NCBI GenBank assembly: GCA_900299425.1
Contig: OMJU01000157.1
Location: 1-33,314 of the forward strand
Length of the DNA: 33,314 nt
Source: Candidatus Rokuibacteriota bacterium
GTDB lineage: Bacteria; Bacteroidota; Bacteroidia; Flavobacteriales; Flavobacteriaceae
Direction: 5' to 3'
Made by a program: the position numbers and the translations under genes. Below are positions 1 to 9,072 of this stretch, one piece after another; within the stretch, counting starts at the first letter, position 1; every line of letters begins with the position of its first letter. The notes beneath the pieces are model-generated. The model was given only the letters and a program-made list of their open reading frames with translations. It was not told where the DNA came from and made no database searches.

Positions 1-117
1 ATGTATGAGTTGGCACCAGAGGATTTTGCACTTACTGAATTTGTTTGTGTATCAAAACAACCGCACCAGCGCATCATTCGAGAGGGATTGGATCTTATGT
101 ATAATGAAATAGGATAG
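1..117 (+). CDS. nqrA: Na(+)-translocating NADH-quinone reductase subunit A, C-terminal end (5' truncated by window)
   Basis: Frame 1 translates to MYELAPEDFALTEFVCVSKQPHQRIIREGLDLMYNEIG*, an NqrA-like C-terminus, directly followed by nqrB. Confidence 0.9.
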   Translation: MYELAPEDFALTEFVCVSKQPHQRIIREGLDLMYNEIG

Positions 118-119
118 CT

Positions 120-1349
120 ATGGCACTTAAAGAAACTTTACATAACTTAAAAGAAAAGTACAAAGGGCAAAAAATGGCTCCAGCCTTTAATGCCATACAC
201 ACTTTTTTATACGCTCCAAATGAAACCACTCATGGTGGGACACATATAAAAGGAGCAGACGATCTAAAGCGTACCATGAATACGGTCATTATGGCCTTGG
301 TGCCCTGTCTTTTATTCGGAATTTTTAATGCTGGCTATCAGCACTACACGGCTTTAGATCCCAATGCTGTAAAAGCCAGCGGTGATTTTTTCAGTACCGC
401 ATTTTGGAATTGGGATAATTTAGTGTTTGGTGGATGGAAAGTATTGCCACTCGTAGCCGTTTCATACATCGTCGGATTGACCGTCGAATTTATTTTTGCC
501 GTCATTAAAGGACATGAGGTTGAAGAAGGTTATCTGGTAACAGGGATGCTTGTGCCGCTCATTGTACCTGTAGACATACCCCTTTGGATGCTTTCTGTAG
601 CCGTTGTTTTTGGTGTTGTAATAGGAAAGGAAGTCTTTGGTGGAACAGGAATGAATATCCTTAATCCAGCACTAACTATTCGTGCCTTTTTATTCTTCGC
701 TTATCCTACCTGGATGAGTGGAGATAAAGTTTGGGTAGCAGGAGCGCAAGAACGTGCGAGTCAAATCGCCTCTGGGCTTGAATTAGACTCGATTTCTGGT
801 GAAACCATACTCGGGACTTTAGCCCAGAACAAAGCGGTAGGCTATGACCTATGGGATATGTTCTTAGGATTTATTCCAGGGTCGGTCGGAGAAACCTCTA
901 CGGTATTGATACTTATTGGCGGTTTATTTTTAGTATTTACCAAGATTGGTAGCTGGCGCATTATGCTCTCGGCGGTGCTAGGAGCACTTGTCATGGGCAT
1001 GATGTTTAATGGTGTGGTAGATGCTGGTTGGATTGACTCCTCAAGCAAGTTTTATAGCTTGATGAGTACACCTTTTTGGGTGCATTTGATCATCGGTGGA
1101 CTTGCCTTTGGTATTGTTTATATGGCTACGGATCCGGTAACAGCCTCTCAAACCAATAAAGGAAAATGGATTTATGGATTCTTGATTGGTTTAATCTCTG
1201 TTTTGATCCGCGTGTTCAATCCGGCCTATCCAGAAGGGGTCTTCTTGGCCATTTTGTTGATGAACGTATTTGCCCCGACTATTGATCATTATGTGATTCA
1301 AGGCAATGTCAAGAGAAGAATGAATCGTTTAAAAGTTAAAAACGCATAA
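120..1349 (+). CDS. nqrB: Na(+)-translocating NADH-quinone reductase subunit B
   Basis: 409 aa multi-TM protein with NqrB/RnfD-family features (GKEVFGGTGMNILNPAL, GSVGETSTVLILIGG); operon position. Confidence 0.96.
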   Translation: MALKETLHNLKEKYKGQKMAPAFNAIHTFLYAPNETTHGGTHIKGADDLKRTMNTVIMALVPCLLFGIFNAGYQHYTALDPNAVKASGDFFSTAFWNWDNLVFGGWKVLPLVAVSYIVGLTVEFIFAVIKGHEVEEGYLVTGMLVPLIVPVDIPLWMLSVAVVFGVVIGKEVFGGTGMNILNPALTIRAFLFFAYPTWMSGDKVWVAGAQERASQIASGLELDSISGETILGTLAQNKAVGYDLWDMFLGFIPGSVGETSTVLILIGGLFLVFTKIGSWRIMLSAVLGALVMGMMFNGVVDAGWIDSSSKFYSLMSTPFWVHLIIGGLAFGIVYMATDPVTASQTNKGKWIYGFLIGLISVLIRVFNPAYPEGVFLAILLMNVFAPTIDHYVIQGNVKRRMNRLKVKNA

Positions 1350-1350
1350 G

Positions 1351-2097
1351 ATGGCGATCAATACAGAGAAAAACAGTTATACCGTAATTTTTGCCATCGT
1401 GATGGTGGTGATTGTGGGCTCAATTCTGGCCGGTCTATTTATGTTGTTTAGACCACAGATCGAGGCTAATGAGCGATTTGAAAAGCAACAGAACATCCTC
1501 TATGCCATGGGGATTAATAACAATCAAGGTGCCAATGATGTGGTATTTATTCCTACGACCGAGGTAGAGAATGAATTCAAAAAATACATTACGCGTCAGG
1601 TGGTCATCCAAGGTGATGAGGTTAAAGTGGACAACGAGGCATTTTTGATTGACATAAAGAAAGAGGCTACAAAAGCTGCTGATCCGGATTACAAAAGACG
1701 TTTGCCTTTATTTGAAGGTCAAGTGGCCGGAAAAGAGGTCTATGTGGTTCCCGTGCGCGGAAAAGGATTATGGGATGCGATTTGGGGCTTTGTTGCTATG
1801 GATAAAGACATGGTAATCCAAGGGGTATACTTTGATCATAAAGGAGAAACGCCTGGTCTTGGAGCCGAAATCAAACAGCGTTATTTTATGGATGATTTCC
1901 AAGGAGAAGGCTTTCTCGTGGACGGACAATTTGCGCCAATCAATGTGGCCAAGGGAAACAATGATCCAAAAAATAGCAACAAGAACGATCAAGAAGTTGA
2001 TGCTTTAGCGGGTGCTACCATTACCGGAGATGGTCTATCGGCCATGCTCAAAAAAGACATTCGCTTGTACGTGCCTTACTTTAAAACATTAAACTAA
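1351..2097 (+). CDS. nqrC: Na(+)-translocating NADH-quinone reductase subunit C
   Basis: N-terminal TM helix, FMN-binding domain with DALAGATITG motif; operon position. Confidence 0.95.
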   Translation: MAINTEKNSYTVIFAIVMVVIVGSILAGLFMLFRPQIEANERFEKQQNILYAMGINNNQGANDVVFIPTTEVENEFKKYITRQVVIQGDEVKVDNEAFLIDIKKEATKAADPDYKRRLPLFEGQVAGKEVYVVPVRGKGLWDAIWGFVAMDKDMVIQGVYFDHKGETPGLGAEIKQRYFMDDFQGEGFLVDGQFAPINVAKGNNDPKNSNKNDQEVDALAGATITGDGLSAMLKKDIRLYVPYFKTLN

Positions 2098-2103
2098 AAT
2101 CTT

Positions 2104-2751
2104 ATGGGACTGCTCTCGAAAAAAGATTCTAAACTCATTTTTGATCCGCTTGCGGATAATAATCCGATCACGATACAGGTACTGGGTATCTGTTCTGCAC
2201 TAGCGATTACTGCCCAATTGAAGCCTTCTATAGTTATGGCGCTTTCGGTAATTTTCGTATTAGGCATGGGTAATGTGGTGATTTCACTCATGCGTAACAT
2301 TATTCCATCAAAGATTCGCATCATCGTGCAACTTATTGTTGTGGCCACTTTGGTAATTATTGTAGATCTGGTATTAAAAGCATTTGCCTACGAACTCAGT
2401 AAGGAACTCTCTGTTTTTATTGGACTGATCATTACGAACTGTATAATTATGGGACGTTTTGAGGCATTTGCCTTGGGTAATGGCCCATGGCGTTCATTTC
2501 TCGATGGGGTAGGTAATGCACTAGGTTATGGTATTATCCTTGTTATTGTTGGATTTTTCCGTGAATTATTGGGCTCTGGAACCCTATTCGGATTTAAAGT
2601 TCTCGGGGATTCAGTTGAAAAAACTGGGCTTTATGCTTTAGGATATGAAAACAACGGATTCATGGTATTGCCTCCTATGGCGCTAATCGTGGTGGGGATA
2701 ATCATCTGGGTACAGCGTTCACGCAATAAAGAATTGATTGAAGAACTATAA
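2104..2751 (+). CDS. nqrD: Na(+)-translocating NADH-quinone reductase subunit D
   Basis: NqrD/RnfE-like TM protein with LGICSALAIT and TNCIIMGRFEAFAL motifs. Confidence 0.96.
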   Translation: MGLLSKKDSKLIFDPLADNNPITIQVLGICSALAITAQLKPSIVMALSVIFVLGMGNVVISLMRNIIPSKIRIIVQLIVVATLVIIVDLVLKAFAYELSKELSVFIGLIITNCIIMGRFEAFALGNGPWRSFLDGVGNALGYGIILVIVGFFRELLGSGTLFGFKVLGDSVEKTGLYALGYENNGFMVLPPMALIVVGIIIWVQRSRNKELIEEL

Positions 2752-2797
2752 AATAGCCTATTGATTCGGGTATGACCCGGTCAAAATCAAAAGATAT

Positions 2798-3541
2798 ATG
2801 GAACATTTAGAATTATTTTTTAAATCGATTTTTGTAGACAACATGGTGTTTGCCTACTTCCTTGGGATGTGTTCTTATTTGGCGGTTTCCAAGAAAGTAA
2901 GTACTGCAGTGGGCTTAGGGGCCGCTGTAATTTTTGTGTTGACGGTAACTGTGCCACTAAACTGGCTTTTAGATCAGTATATCCTGCAACGCGGAGCGCT
3001 CGTTTGGTTAGGTCCTGAATACGCAGATTACGATTTGAGCTTTTTATCCTTTATACTATTTATCGCGACTATCGCGACCATGGTTCAGCTTGTAGAAATC
3101 GTCGTTGAGAAGTTTTCTCCATCGCTCTATAACTCACTGGGTATATTCTTGCCCCTTATTGCCGTGAACTGTGCGATTCTTGGGGGTTCATTATTTATGC
3201 AGTCTCGCGAAATTGAAACTTTGGGATTAGCACTGAACTACGGATTTAGCTCTGGAATCGGCTGGTTCTTAGCAATTTTGGCCATCGCTGCCATCAGAGA
3301 GAAAATCCGTTATTCAAATGTTCCTGCTCCACTGCGCGGATTGGGGATCACCTTTATCATCACTGGACTTATGGCCATCGGGTTTATGAGTTTTGGTGGA
3401 ATGCTGACCGGTGGTGATGATGCGGCTCAAGAAGTTGAAGTGGCTGCTGCAGTCACACAAGAAAATGAAATGTCTAATACTGTGCCTTCTGAAGTGGTAT
3501 CACAAGAGACCCAAGCAGAGGTAAATGAAACGATAGAATAA
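2798..3541 (+). CDS. nqrE: Na(+)-translocating NADH-quinone reductase subunit E with acidic C-terminal extension
   Basis: NqrE/RnfA-like core ([20 protein letters not shown]) followed by about 45 extra residues. Confidence 0.95.
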   Translation: MEHLELFFKSIFVDNMVFAYFLGMCSYLAVSKKVSTAVGLGAAVIFVLTVTVPLNWLLDQYILQRGALVWLGPEYADYDLSFLSFILFIATIATMVQLVEIVVEKFSPSLYNSLGIFLPLIAVNCAILGGSLFMQSREIETLGLALNYGFSSGIGWFLAILAIAAIREKIRYSNVPAPLRGLGITFIITGLMAIGFMSFGGMLTGGDDAAQEVEVAAAVTQENEMSNTVPSEVVSQETQAEVNETIE

Positions 3542-3542
3542 G

Positions 3543-4850
3543 ATGATATTAGCCAGTACACTTGGAGTAATTTTAGCAACAGTCGCTGCCTTTTTGGTTT
3601 TAGTGCTTTTGCTGGTAGCCTTATTGTTGTTTACCAAAGAAAAATTATCGCCTTCGGGACCAGTGACCATCACCATCAATGGTGAAAAAAAGATAGAAGT
3701 CGCTTCAGGCGGAACCCTTTTGTCTACACTCGGAAATCAAAAGGTATTCTTACCATCTGCTTGTGGTGGTGGAGGAACCTGCATCCAATGTGAGTGCCAT
3801 GTGCTCGAGGGTGGAGGTGAGGCCTTGCCGACTGAGACACCACACTTCACCCGTAAGGAATTACAGCACGGAGCGCGTTTGGCCTGTCAAGTTAAGGTCA
3901 AGCAAAATATGTCTATCCAAATTCCAGAAGAGATTTTTGGAATCAAGAAGTGGGATGCCACTGTGGTGCGTAACTTTAACGTTGCCTCGTTCATTAAAGA
4001 ATTTGTGGTCGAGATTCCAGAGGACATGAATTACAAAGCAGGGGGCTATATTCAAATTGAAATTCCTCCATGTGAAATAAAATACTCAGATATAGATATT
4101 ACCGCACACCCAGAAGAGCATGAGACTGCCGATAAGTTTCAAGCAGAATGGGACAAGTTTGGGCTATGGCCGCTTGTGATGAAGAATACGGAGAGTGTAG
4201 AGCGTGCTTATTCTATGGCTTCTTACCCTGCAGAAGGTCGAGAAATTATGCTGAACGTGCGTATTGCCACCCCACCATGGGATCGTGCAAAAAATGGATG
4301 GATGGATGTGAATCCAGGAATTGCGTCTTCTTATATTTTTGCGCAGAAGCCTGGAGATAAAGTGACTATTTCAGGACCTTACGGTGAATTCTTTATCAAT
4401 GAGTCTGATGCCGAAATGCTTTATGTGGGTGGAGGAGCCGGTATGGCACCGATGCGCTCCCATTTATACCACTTGTTCAAAACACTTAAAACAGGCCGTA
4501 CAGTGACCTACTGGTATGGTGGCCGTTCAAAGCGCGAACTTTTCTATTTAGATCACTTTGAGCAACTCGAGAAAGAATTTAAAAACTTTAAGTTTTTCCT
4601 AGCGTTGTCTGAGCCATTACCCGAGGATAACTGGAAGGTTAAAAAAGACATTCACGATGCAGATGGGGATGGATTCGTCGGATTCATTCACCAAGTGGTG
4701 ATTGACAATTACTTAAATCATCACGATGCTCCAGAGGATATCGAATTGTACTTCTGTGGACCGCCATTGATGAACCAAGCCGTCCAAAAAATGGGAGAAG
4801 ATTTTGGTATCCCAGATGAAAATATTCGTTTCGACGATTTCGGAGGATAA
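3543..4850 (+). CDS. nqrF: Na(+)-translocating NADH-quinone reductase subunit F
   Basis: N-terminal TM, [2Fe-2S] ferredoxin motif [24 protein letters not shown] reductase domain ([22 protein letters not shown]). Confidence 0.97.
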   Translation: MILASTLGVILATVAAFLVLVLLLVALLLFTKEKLSPSGPVTITINGEKKIEVASGGTLLSTLGNQKVFLPSACGGGGTCIQCECHVLEGGGEALPTETPHFTRKELQHGARLACQVKVKQNMSIQIPEEIFGIKKWDATVVRNFNVASFIKEFVVEIPEDMNYKAGGYIQIEIPPCEIKYSDIDITAHPEEHETADKFQAEWDKFGLWPLVMKNTESVERAYSMASYPAEGREIMLNVRIATPPWDRAKNGWMDVNPGIASSYIFAQKPGDKVTISGPYGEFFINESDAEMLYVGGGAGMAPMRSHLYHLFKTLKTGRTVTYWYGGRSKRELFYLDHFEQLEKEFKNFKFFLALSEPLPEDNWKVKKDIHDADGDGFVGFIHQVVIDNYLNHHDAPEDIELYFCGPPLMNQAVQKMGEDFGIPDENIRFDDFGG

Positions 4851-4854
4851 AGAC

Positions 4855-4884
4855 AAAAAAGACCAGCCCGCTGGTCTTTTTTTT
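4855..4884 (+). terminator. Rho-independent terminator downstream of nqrF
   Basis: Perfect stem GACCAGC(4861-4867)-CC-GCTGGTC(4870-4876), preceded by an A-run and followed by 8 T. Confidence 0.9.
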
Positions 4885-4906
4885 AATTTTAAGGCATGAG
4901 ATTTCT

Positions 4907-5263
4907 ATGGAGTTGACCCAGCAAGAGATGCATTATTTGGCCATGAATATCGTGGGTGAGGAGCTCAAAGAGCAGGGTTATGAGTTTTTGGGCGTTAATT
5001 CAGACCTTAAAAAGAACCCTCAATTCGTGGCTTTAAAAGATAAGACCATTCATTTTGTTTTGGTGCGCGCGGTGCAGTTTCCTGATGATCCTGCTTTATT
5101 TGACCAGGGATTAATCAATAAAATGATCGACCATGCCAAAGCACGCGAGGCGAAATTAGCCTATGCTGGTGTGGGGTTAGGACACGGTGCAGATTATGGA
5201 AAACCGCCCCTTAAGGACCAGGCATATACTCAAGTTTATTCTGGATTGAAATGGCTATTATGA
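4907..5263 (+). CDS. Uncharacterised 118 aa NQR-locus-associated protein
   Basis: Full-length ORF between nqrF and apbE; stop overlaps the apbE start; no domain I can name with confidence. Confidence 0.8.
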   Translation: MELTQQEMHYLAMNIVGEELKEQGYEFLGVNSDLKKNPQFVALKDKTIHFVLVRAVQFPDDPALFDQGLINKMIDHAKAREAKLAYAGVGLGHGADYGKPPLKDQAYTQVYSGLKWLL

Positions 5264-6264
5264 GATTCTTTGTTTGCTTGGTAGTGCTTTTAACTGTAAT
5301 TGGTTGCGGGCCTAAAGAGGAATTACGTGTGTTATACGGCAATGCATTTGGGACGACTTATGCCATTAAATGTTATAGTTCGCTCGAAGCACCCTCTTTG
5401 CAACGCGAGGTAGATAGTTTGGTGCAAGGGGTGAATGCTTCCATCAGTACTTATGATCCTCAGAGTATAATTTCTCAAATAAATCGCGGCGATTCCACGG
5501 TTGTTGCAGACCACTACTTTAAAGAGGTCTTGTACCTCTCGCGCGAGGTAAATAGAGCGACTTTTGGATTTTTTGATCCTACTGTGGGTAGCATTGGAAA
5601 TGCGTTAGGCTTTGGTCCTAAACGAATTATGAGTATTCCTGAAGACCGTGTTTTAGACAGTTTATGTCAATTTGTAGGCCTAGAACTGGTTTCTATAAGC
5701 GAGCAAACGGGGGTTATTAAAATTGAGCCTGGTGTTTATTTAGATTTTAATGCTATTGGAAAGGGGTATGGCATAGATGTTATCGGTCGTCATTTAGAGC
5801 AATTGGGGATCAAAGATTATATAGTCGAGGTGGGCGGAGAAATCCGTGCTATGGGCCAAAATAATGGCAAAAAAAAGCCTTGGATTATCGGAATAGAATC
5901 TCCTGAGGTGCAGCAAGATGGTCGAAGTATCGATAAAGTCCTTGCCATAGAAAATCAAAGCCTTGCCTCATCAGGAAATTATCGAAAGTTCAGGGTAGAT
6001 TCGATTACAGGGAGAAAATTTGTCCACACCATCAATCCTTTGACTTGTCGCGCCGAAGAAAATTCAATTACCAGCGCGAGTGTATGGGCCTCTACCTGTG
6101 CCCAAGCCGATGCCTATGCCACGGCGATTATGGCCATGGGGCTTGAGCGAGCAAAAGATCTTATTGATGCGCGACCTGACCTTACAGTATATTTTACTTA
6201 TCACGATGTGAATCATCAGCCTCAGTGGTTTGCAACCCCAGATTTGTTAACGCGATTTCAATAA
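5260..6264 (+). CDS. apbE: FAD:protein FMN transferase, predicted lipoprotein (track start 5251; ATG at 5260 gives an ATGA overlap)
   Basis: Lipobox VIGC near N-terminus; ApbE-family features (AFGTTYAIK, DFNAIGKGYGID, VEVGGEIRAMG, SSGNYRKF). Confidence 0.93.
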   Translation: MRFFVCLVVLLTVIGCGPKEELRVLYGNAFGTTYAIKCYSSLEAPSLQREVDSLVQGVNASISTYDPQSIISQINRGDSTVVADHYFKEVLYLSREVNRATFGFFDPTVGSIGNALGFGPKRIMSIPEDRVLDSLCQFVGLELVSISEQTGVIKIEPGVYLDFNAIGKGYGIDVIGRHLEQLGIKDYIVEVGGEIRAMGQNNGKKKPWIIGIESPEVQQDGRSIDKVLAIENQSLASSGNYRKFRVDSITGRKFVHTINPLTCRAEENSITSASVWASTCAQADAYATAIMAMGLERAKDLIDARPDLTVYFTYHDVNHQPQWFATPDLLTRFQ

Positions 6265-6320
6265 ATGCTACCACTCTAGATGCAGTGGGAGTGGGTTCAA
6301 TCAATTTTGATAGGAGTCCA

Positions 6321-7088
6321 TTAATCCTTAAAGGCCAGAGGAATGAGTTCACCAGGGGCCAAGCCGTATTGTTCAATTTCCGTGGGAGTAAGCTCGTGAG
6401 CGATATCAAAGGCCTCAACTCTGAACCCCACTCGTTTTAGCCGATCAAAATAGTCCATGCCATAAACACGCACATGGTCGTACTGACCAAATATTTCAGC
6501 CCGTTGTTTGGGATCAGTAATGCTGTCGTCTTGAAAAGTTTTAGTGCGATCAGCCTGATAAGGAACTTGAAGTATTGCCTGCCCTCCTGGCTTGAGTACC
6601 CGAAGTAATTCGCTCATGGCTTTTTGATCATCAGGGATATGTTCTAAAACATGATTGCAAATAATGAGGTCATAACTGTTGTCCGAAAAGGGAAGGGCAC
6701 AAATATCGGCCTTAACATCGGCCAAAGGGGAGTTTAAGTCGGTAGTTGTATAATCTAGGTTTTTTAGCTTACGGAATCTTGAATAAAAGGCTTGCTCGGG
6801 GGCAAAGTGTAAGACTTTTAATGGATCGGTAAACAATTTGGTATGTCGCTTAAGGTACAGCCAGCAAAGTCTATGGCGCTCAAGGGAGAGCGTCCCCGGA
6901 GAGAGCACATTGGCCCGCATACTGCCATAACCATAGGGTAAAAATTTTCGATAGGATTTTCCATTGATGGGGTCGCTGTAATTATTTCCACGCCAGTAAA
7001 GGTCGAGCAATGGGCGCACCCACAGACTTACAGAAATCAACCAAGGCCGGGGTATGGTATTGAGTATGTATTTAAAGACACCGCTCAT
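6321..7088 (-). CDS. Class I SAM-dependent methyltransferase (Methyltransf_11-like)
   Basis: DICALPFSDNSYDLIICNHVLEHIPDDQKAMSELLRVLKPGGQAILQVP. Confidence 0.88.
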   Translation of the reverse strand: MSGVFKYILNTIPRPWLISVSLWVRPLLDLYWRGNNYSDPINGKSYRKFLPYGYGSMRANVLSPGTLSLERHRLCWLYLKRHTKLFTDPLKVLHFAPEQAFYSRFRKLKNLDYTTTDLNSPLADVKADICALPFSDNSYDLIICNHVLEHIPDDQKAMSELLRVLKPGGQAILQVPYQADRTKTFQDDSITDPKQRAEIFGQYDHVRVYGMDYFDRLKRVGFRVEAFDIAHELTPTEIEQYGLAPGELIPLAFKD

Positions 7089-7141
7089 TTATGGGAAATT
7101 TATATTCAATCTTTTGGTGCTTTATTCATTTGATTATTTAA

Positions 7142-7951
7142 TCAGTCTTTTGAACTGAAAGGGGCCTCTTCATTAGTTTTGATACCCAAGGCCTGATAAA
7201 CATAATCAAAAGTGCTCAGCAGTAGGGGCATTCCATTAACAATAGCCACATTGTGCTCAAAATGCGCGCTGGGCTTCCCGTCTTGAGTGACTATCGTCCA
7301 TCCGTCTTCAAGTTGTTTAACCTTAGGCGTCCCCATATTGATCATTGGTTCTATGGCAATGGTCATGCCTTCTAGTATTTTTTTACCGCGTCCGCGTTTA
7401 CCGTAGTTAGGGACTTCAGGATCTTCGTGCAAAGTTTTGCCAAGTCCATGGCCTACGAGCTCGCGAACAACACCATAACCATGCGACTCACAAAATTGTT
7501 GCACTGCGAATCCAATATCACCTATCCGGTTGCCAACTTTAAAGGCCTCAATGCCTTTATAAAGTGATGCCTTGGTCACATCTAGAAGCTCAATAGTTTC
7601 TTTTGCAACATTACCAACTTGAAATGTATAGGCGTGGTCTCCGTAATAACCATTCATGAACACGCCACAATCAATGGCGACAATATCACCATCCTCAAGG
7701 GGTTTGTCAGTAGGTAGGCCATGGACTACAGCCTCATTAACTGAAGTTAAAAGGGTAGAAGGGCAACCGTAAAGACCCAAAAAACCGGGTTTGGCATTGT
7801 GATCGCGAATAAAGGATTCGGCTAGAGCGTCTAAGGTCTTGGTGGTAACCCCTGGTTTGACTTCTTTAGCCAACATGCCTAAGGTTTGAGACACTAAGCG
7901 CGCACTTAGGCGCATGAGTTCTATTTCTTCAGAAGTTTTTAATTGAATCAT
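7142..7951 (-). CDS. map: Type I methionyl aminopeptidase
   Basis: GYYGDHAYTF, GHGLGKTLHEDPEVPNYG, TIAIEPMINMG motifs. Confidence 0.96.
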   Translation of the reverse strand: MIQLKTSEEIELMRLSARLVSQTLGMLAKEVKPGVTTKTLDALAESFIRDHNAKPGFLGLYGCPSTLLTSVNEAVVHGLPTDKPLEDGDIVAIDCGVFMNGYYGDHAYTFQVGNVAKETIELLDVTKASLYKGIEAFKVGNRIGDIGFAVQQFCESHGYGVVRELVGHGLGKTLHEDPEVPNYGKRGRGKKILEGMTIAIEPMINMGTPKVKQLEDGWTIVTQDGKPSAHFEHNVAIVNGMPLLLSTFDYVYQALGIKTNEEAPFSSKD

Positions 7952-7957
7952 GGTGCG

Positions 7958-8458
7958 TTAAGCCTTGTTTTGTGGAAATTGGGCGATGTACTTGGTGAGT
8001 TCCTCAATGCGTTGACTCCCAATGAGAAATTTCTTGCCCGATTTGAGTCGGATCGCAAGTCCTTTGGCCCCACGCATATTGTAAACGGTACCATATTCTG
8101 TAAAAAGACGAATGCCCCAACCTCCTACAAATCCGTAATGCACGACCTGAATCGATTCAATTTCCTCCCAAGAGTGCTGCTTTGTTTTAAATGGGACAAA
8201 ACGCATATAAATCCCCTTGTCGTCAATTCGGGTATCCAGACGCATCCATTTAAAAAACAGCAGCATGCCTAAGTTAAAGAAGTTAAAACCCAAAATACCA
8301 ATGTTGTTCATGGGCTTTGAACCAAAGGGAATGTCTAGGATTAATTGTTGGATCAGCCCATAAAAGCCAACTGAAAAAATAGCCAATAGTAAGGCCCAAA
8401 GCCACCATTGGTTGAATTGCTGCGATTCAATAAATTCCTGATCTGCTTTATTCTGCAT
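7958..8458 (-). CDS. Putative membrane protein with bacterial-PH-like C-terminal region
   Basis: Two hydrophobic stretches, then a domain with SWEEIESIQV...GLAIRLKSGKKFLIGSQRIEEL. Confidence 0.7.
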   Translation of the reverse strand: MQNKADQEFIESQQFNQWWLWALLLAIFSVGFYGLIQQLILDIPFGSKPMNNIGILGFNFFNLGMLLFFKWMRLDTRIDDKGIYMRFVPFKTKQHSWEEIESIQVVHYGFVGGWGIRLFTEYGTVYNMRGAKGLAIRLKSGKKFLIGSQRIEELTKYIAQFPQNKA

Positions 8459-9068
8459 AGGCAGGGGTGTAGGGTTGTTGTTTTAGAATTTTAAGTACGT
8501 CTTGTTCTAAGGATTCTTGGGTGTATTCCACGATGCGATTGAGCTCCGCCCCATCTTTAAAAAATATTATGGTGGGAATAAATTCGATTTCGTAATCGGC
8601 CTCATAATTTTCTGGAGTGTCCTTATCATGGGTCATGGCAATGATTTCCAGCTGATTTCTATCGAACTCAGTCAATTTGAGCAATTTAAACAGGGCGGGA
8701 ATTTCACGCTGACTGTCTTCACACCAGGAGCCCATAAATACTTTGATGTAACAGGTCTTTATGAGTGGTTTGATCTGCTCAACTAAAGCCATGTCTGGCG
8801 TATAAGCCTTACTATTTTCTTCAAACCAAACCGAATAGGGCTCTTGATTTAATCCCTCCTCATTGATCGGACCCAATAGCATCATGCCACCATCGATGGT
8901 GTCCGCCACTTGTCTGTTAATGTTCAACTCAGAAGACGCTAAGTTCTCTGCTGATTTTTCAAGAGTGACATTATCTTGAGTTATTTCATTTTCTGCGTCT
9001 TGATTTGGGTTTTTACAGCCAAAAAACAAGATGCTGAATACCGTTAAGGAAAATACAATAGTCTTCAT
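8448..9068 (-). CDS. Thioredoxin-fold family lipoprotein (CxxS-type) (track start is TTG at 9080; ATG at 9068 more likely)
   Basis: Lipobox FFGC; thioredoxin-like FMGSWCEDSQREIPALFKLL, cis-Pro region FIPTIIFFKDG. Confidence 0.83.
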   Translation of the reverse strand: MKTIVFSLTVFSILFFGCKNPNQDAENEITQDNVTLEKSAENLASSELNINRQVADTIDGGMMLLGPINEEGLNQEPYSVWFEENSKAYTPDMALVEQIKPLIKTCYIKVFMGSWCEDSQREIPALFKLLKLTEFDRNQLEIIAMTHDKDTPENYEADYEIEFIPTIIFFKDGAELNRIVEYTQESLEQDVLKILKQQPYTPAYAE

Positions 9069-9072
9069 GTTT

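Noticed and set aside
3763-4360. Plus-strand +1 frame ORFs inside nqrF (88 aa and 70 aa)
   Set aside because: Fully inside a strong CDS, with low-complexity Arg/Ser/Cys-rich translations typical of shadow frames
6194-6440. ORFs on both strands spanning the apbE/methyltransferase convergent gap
   Set aside because: Overlap ends of two supported genes; no homology-like features
7943-8272. 109 aa plus-strand ORF antisense to map and the membrane protein
   Set aside because: Overlaps supported minus-strand genes; no domain or promoter evidence
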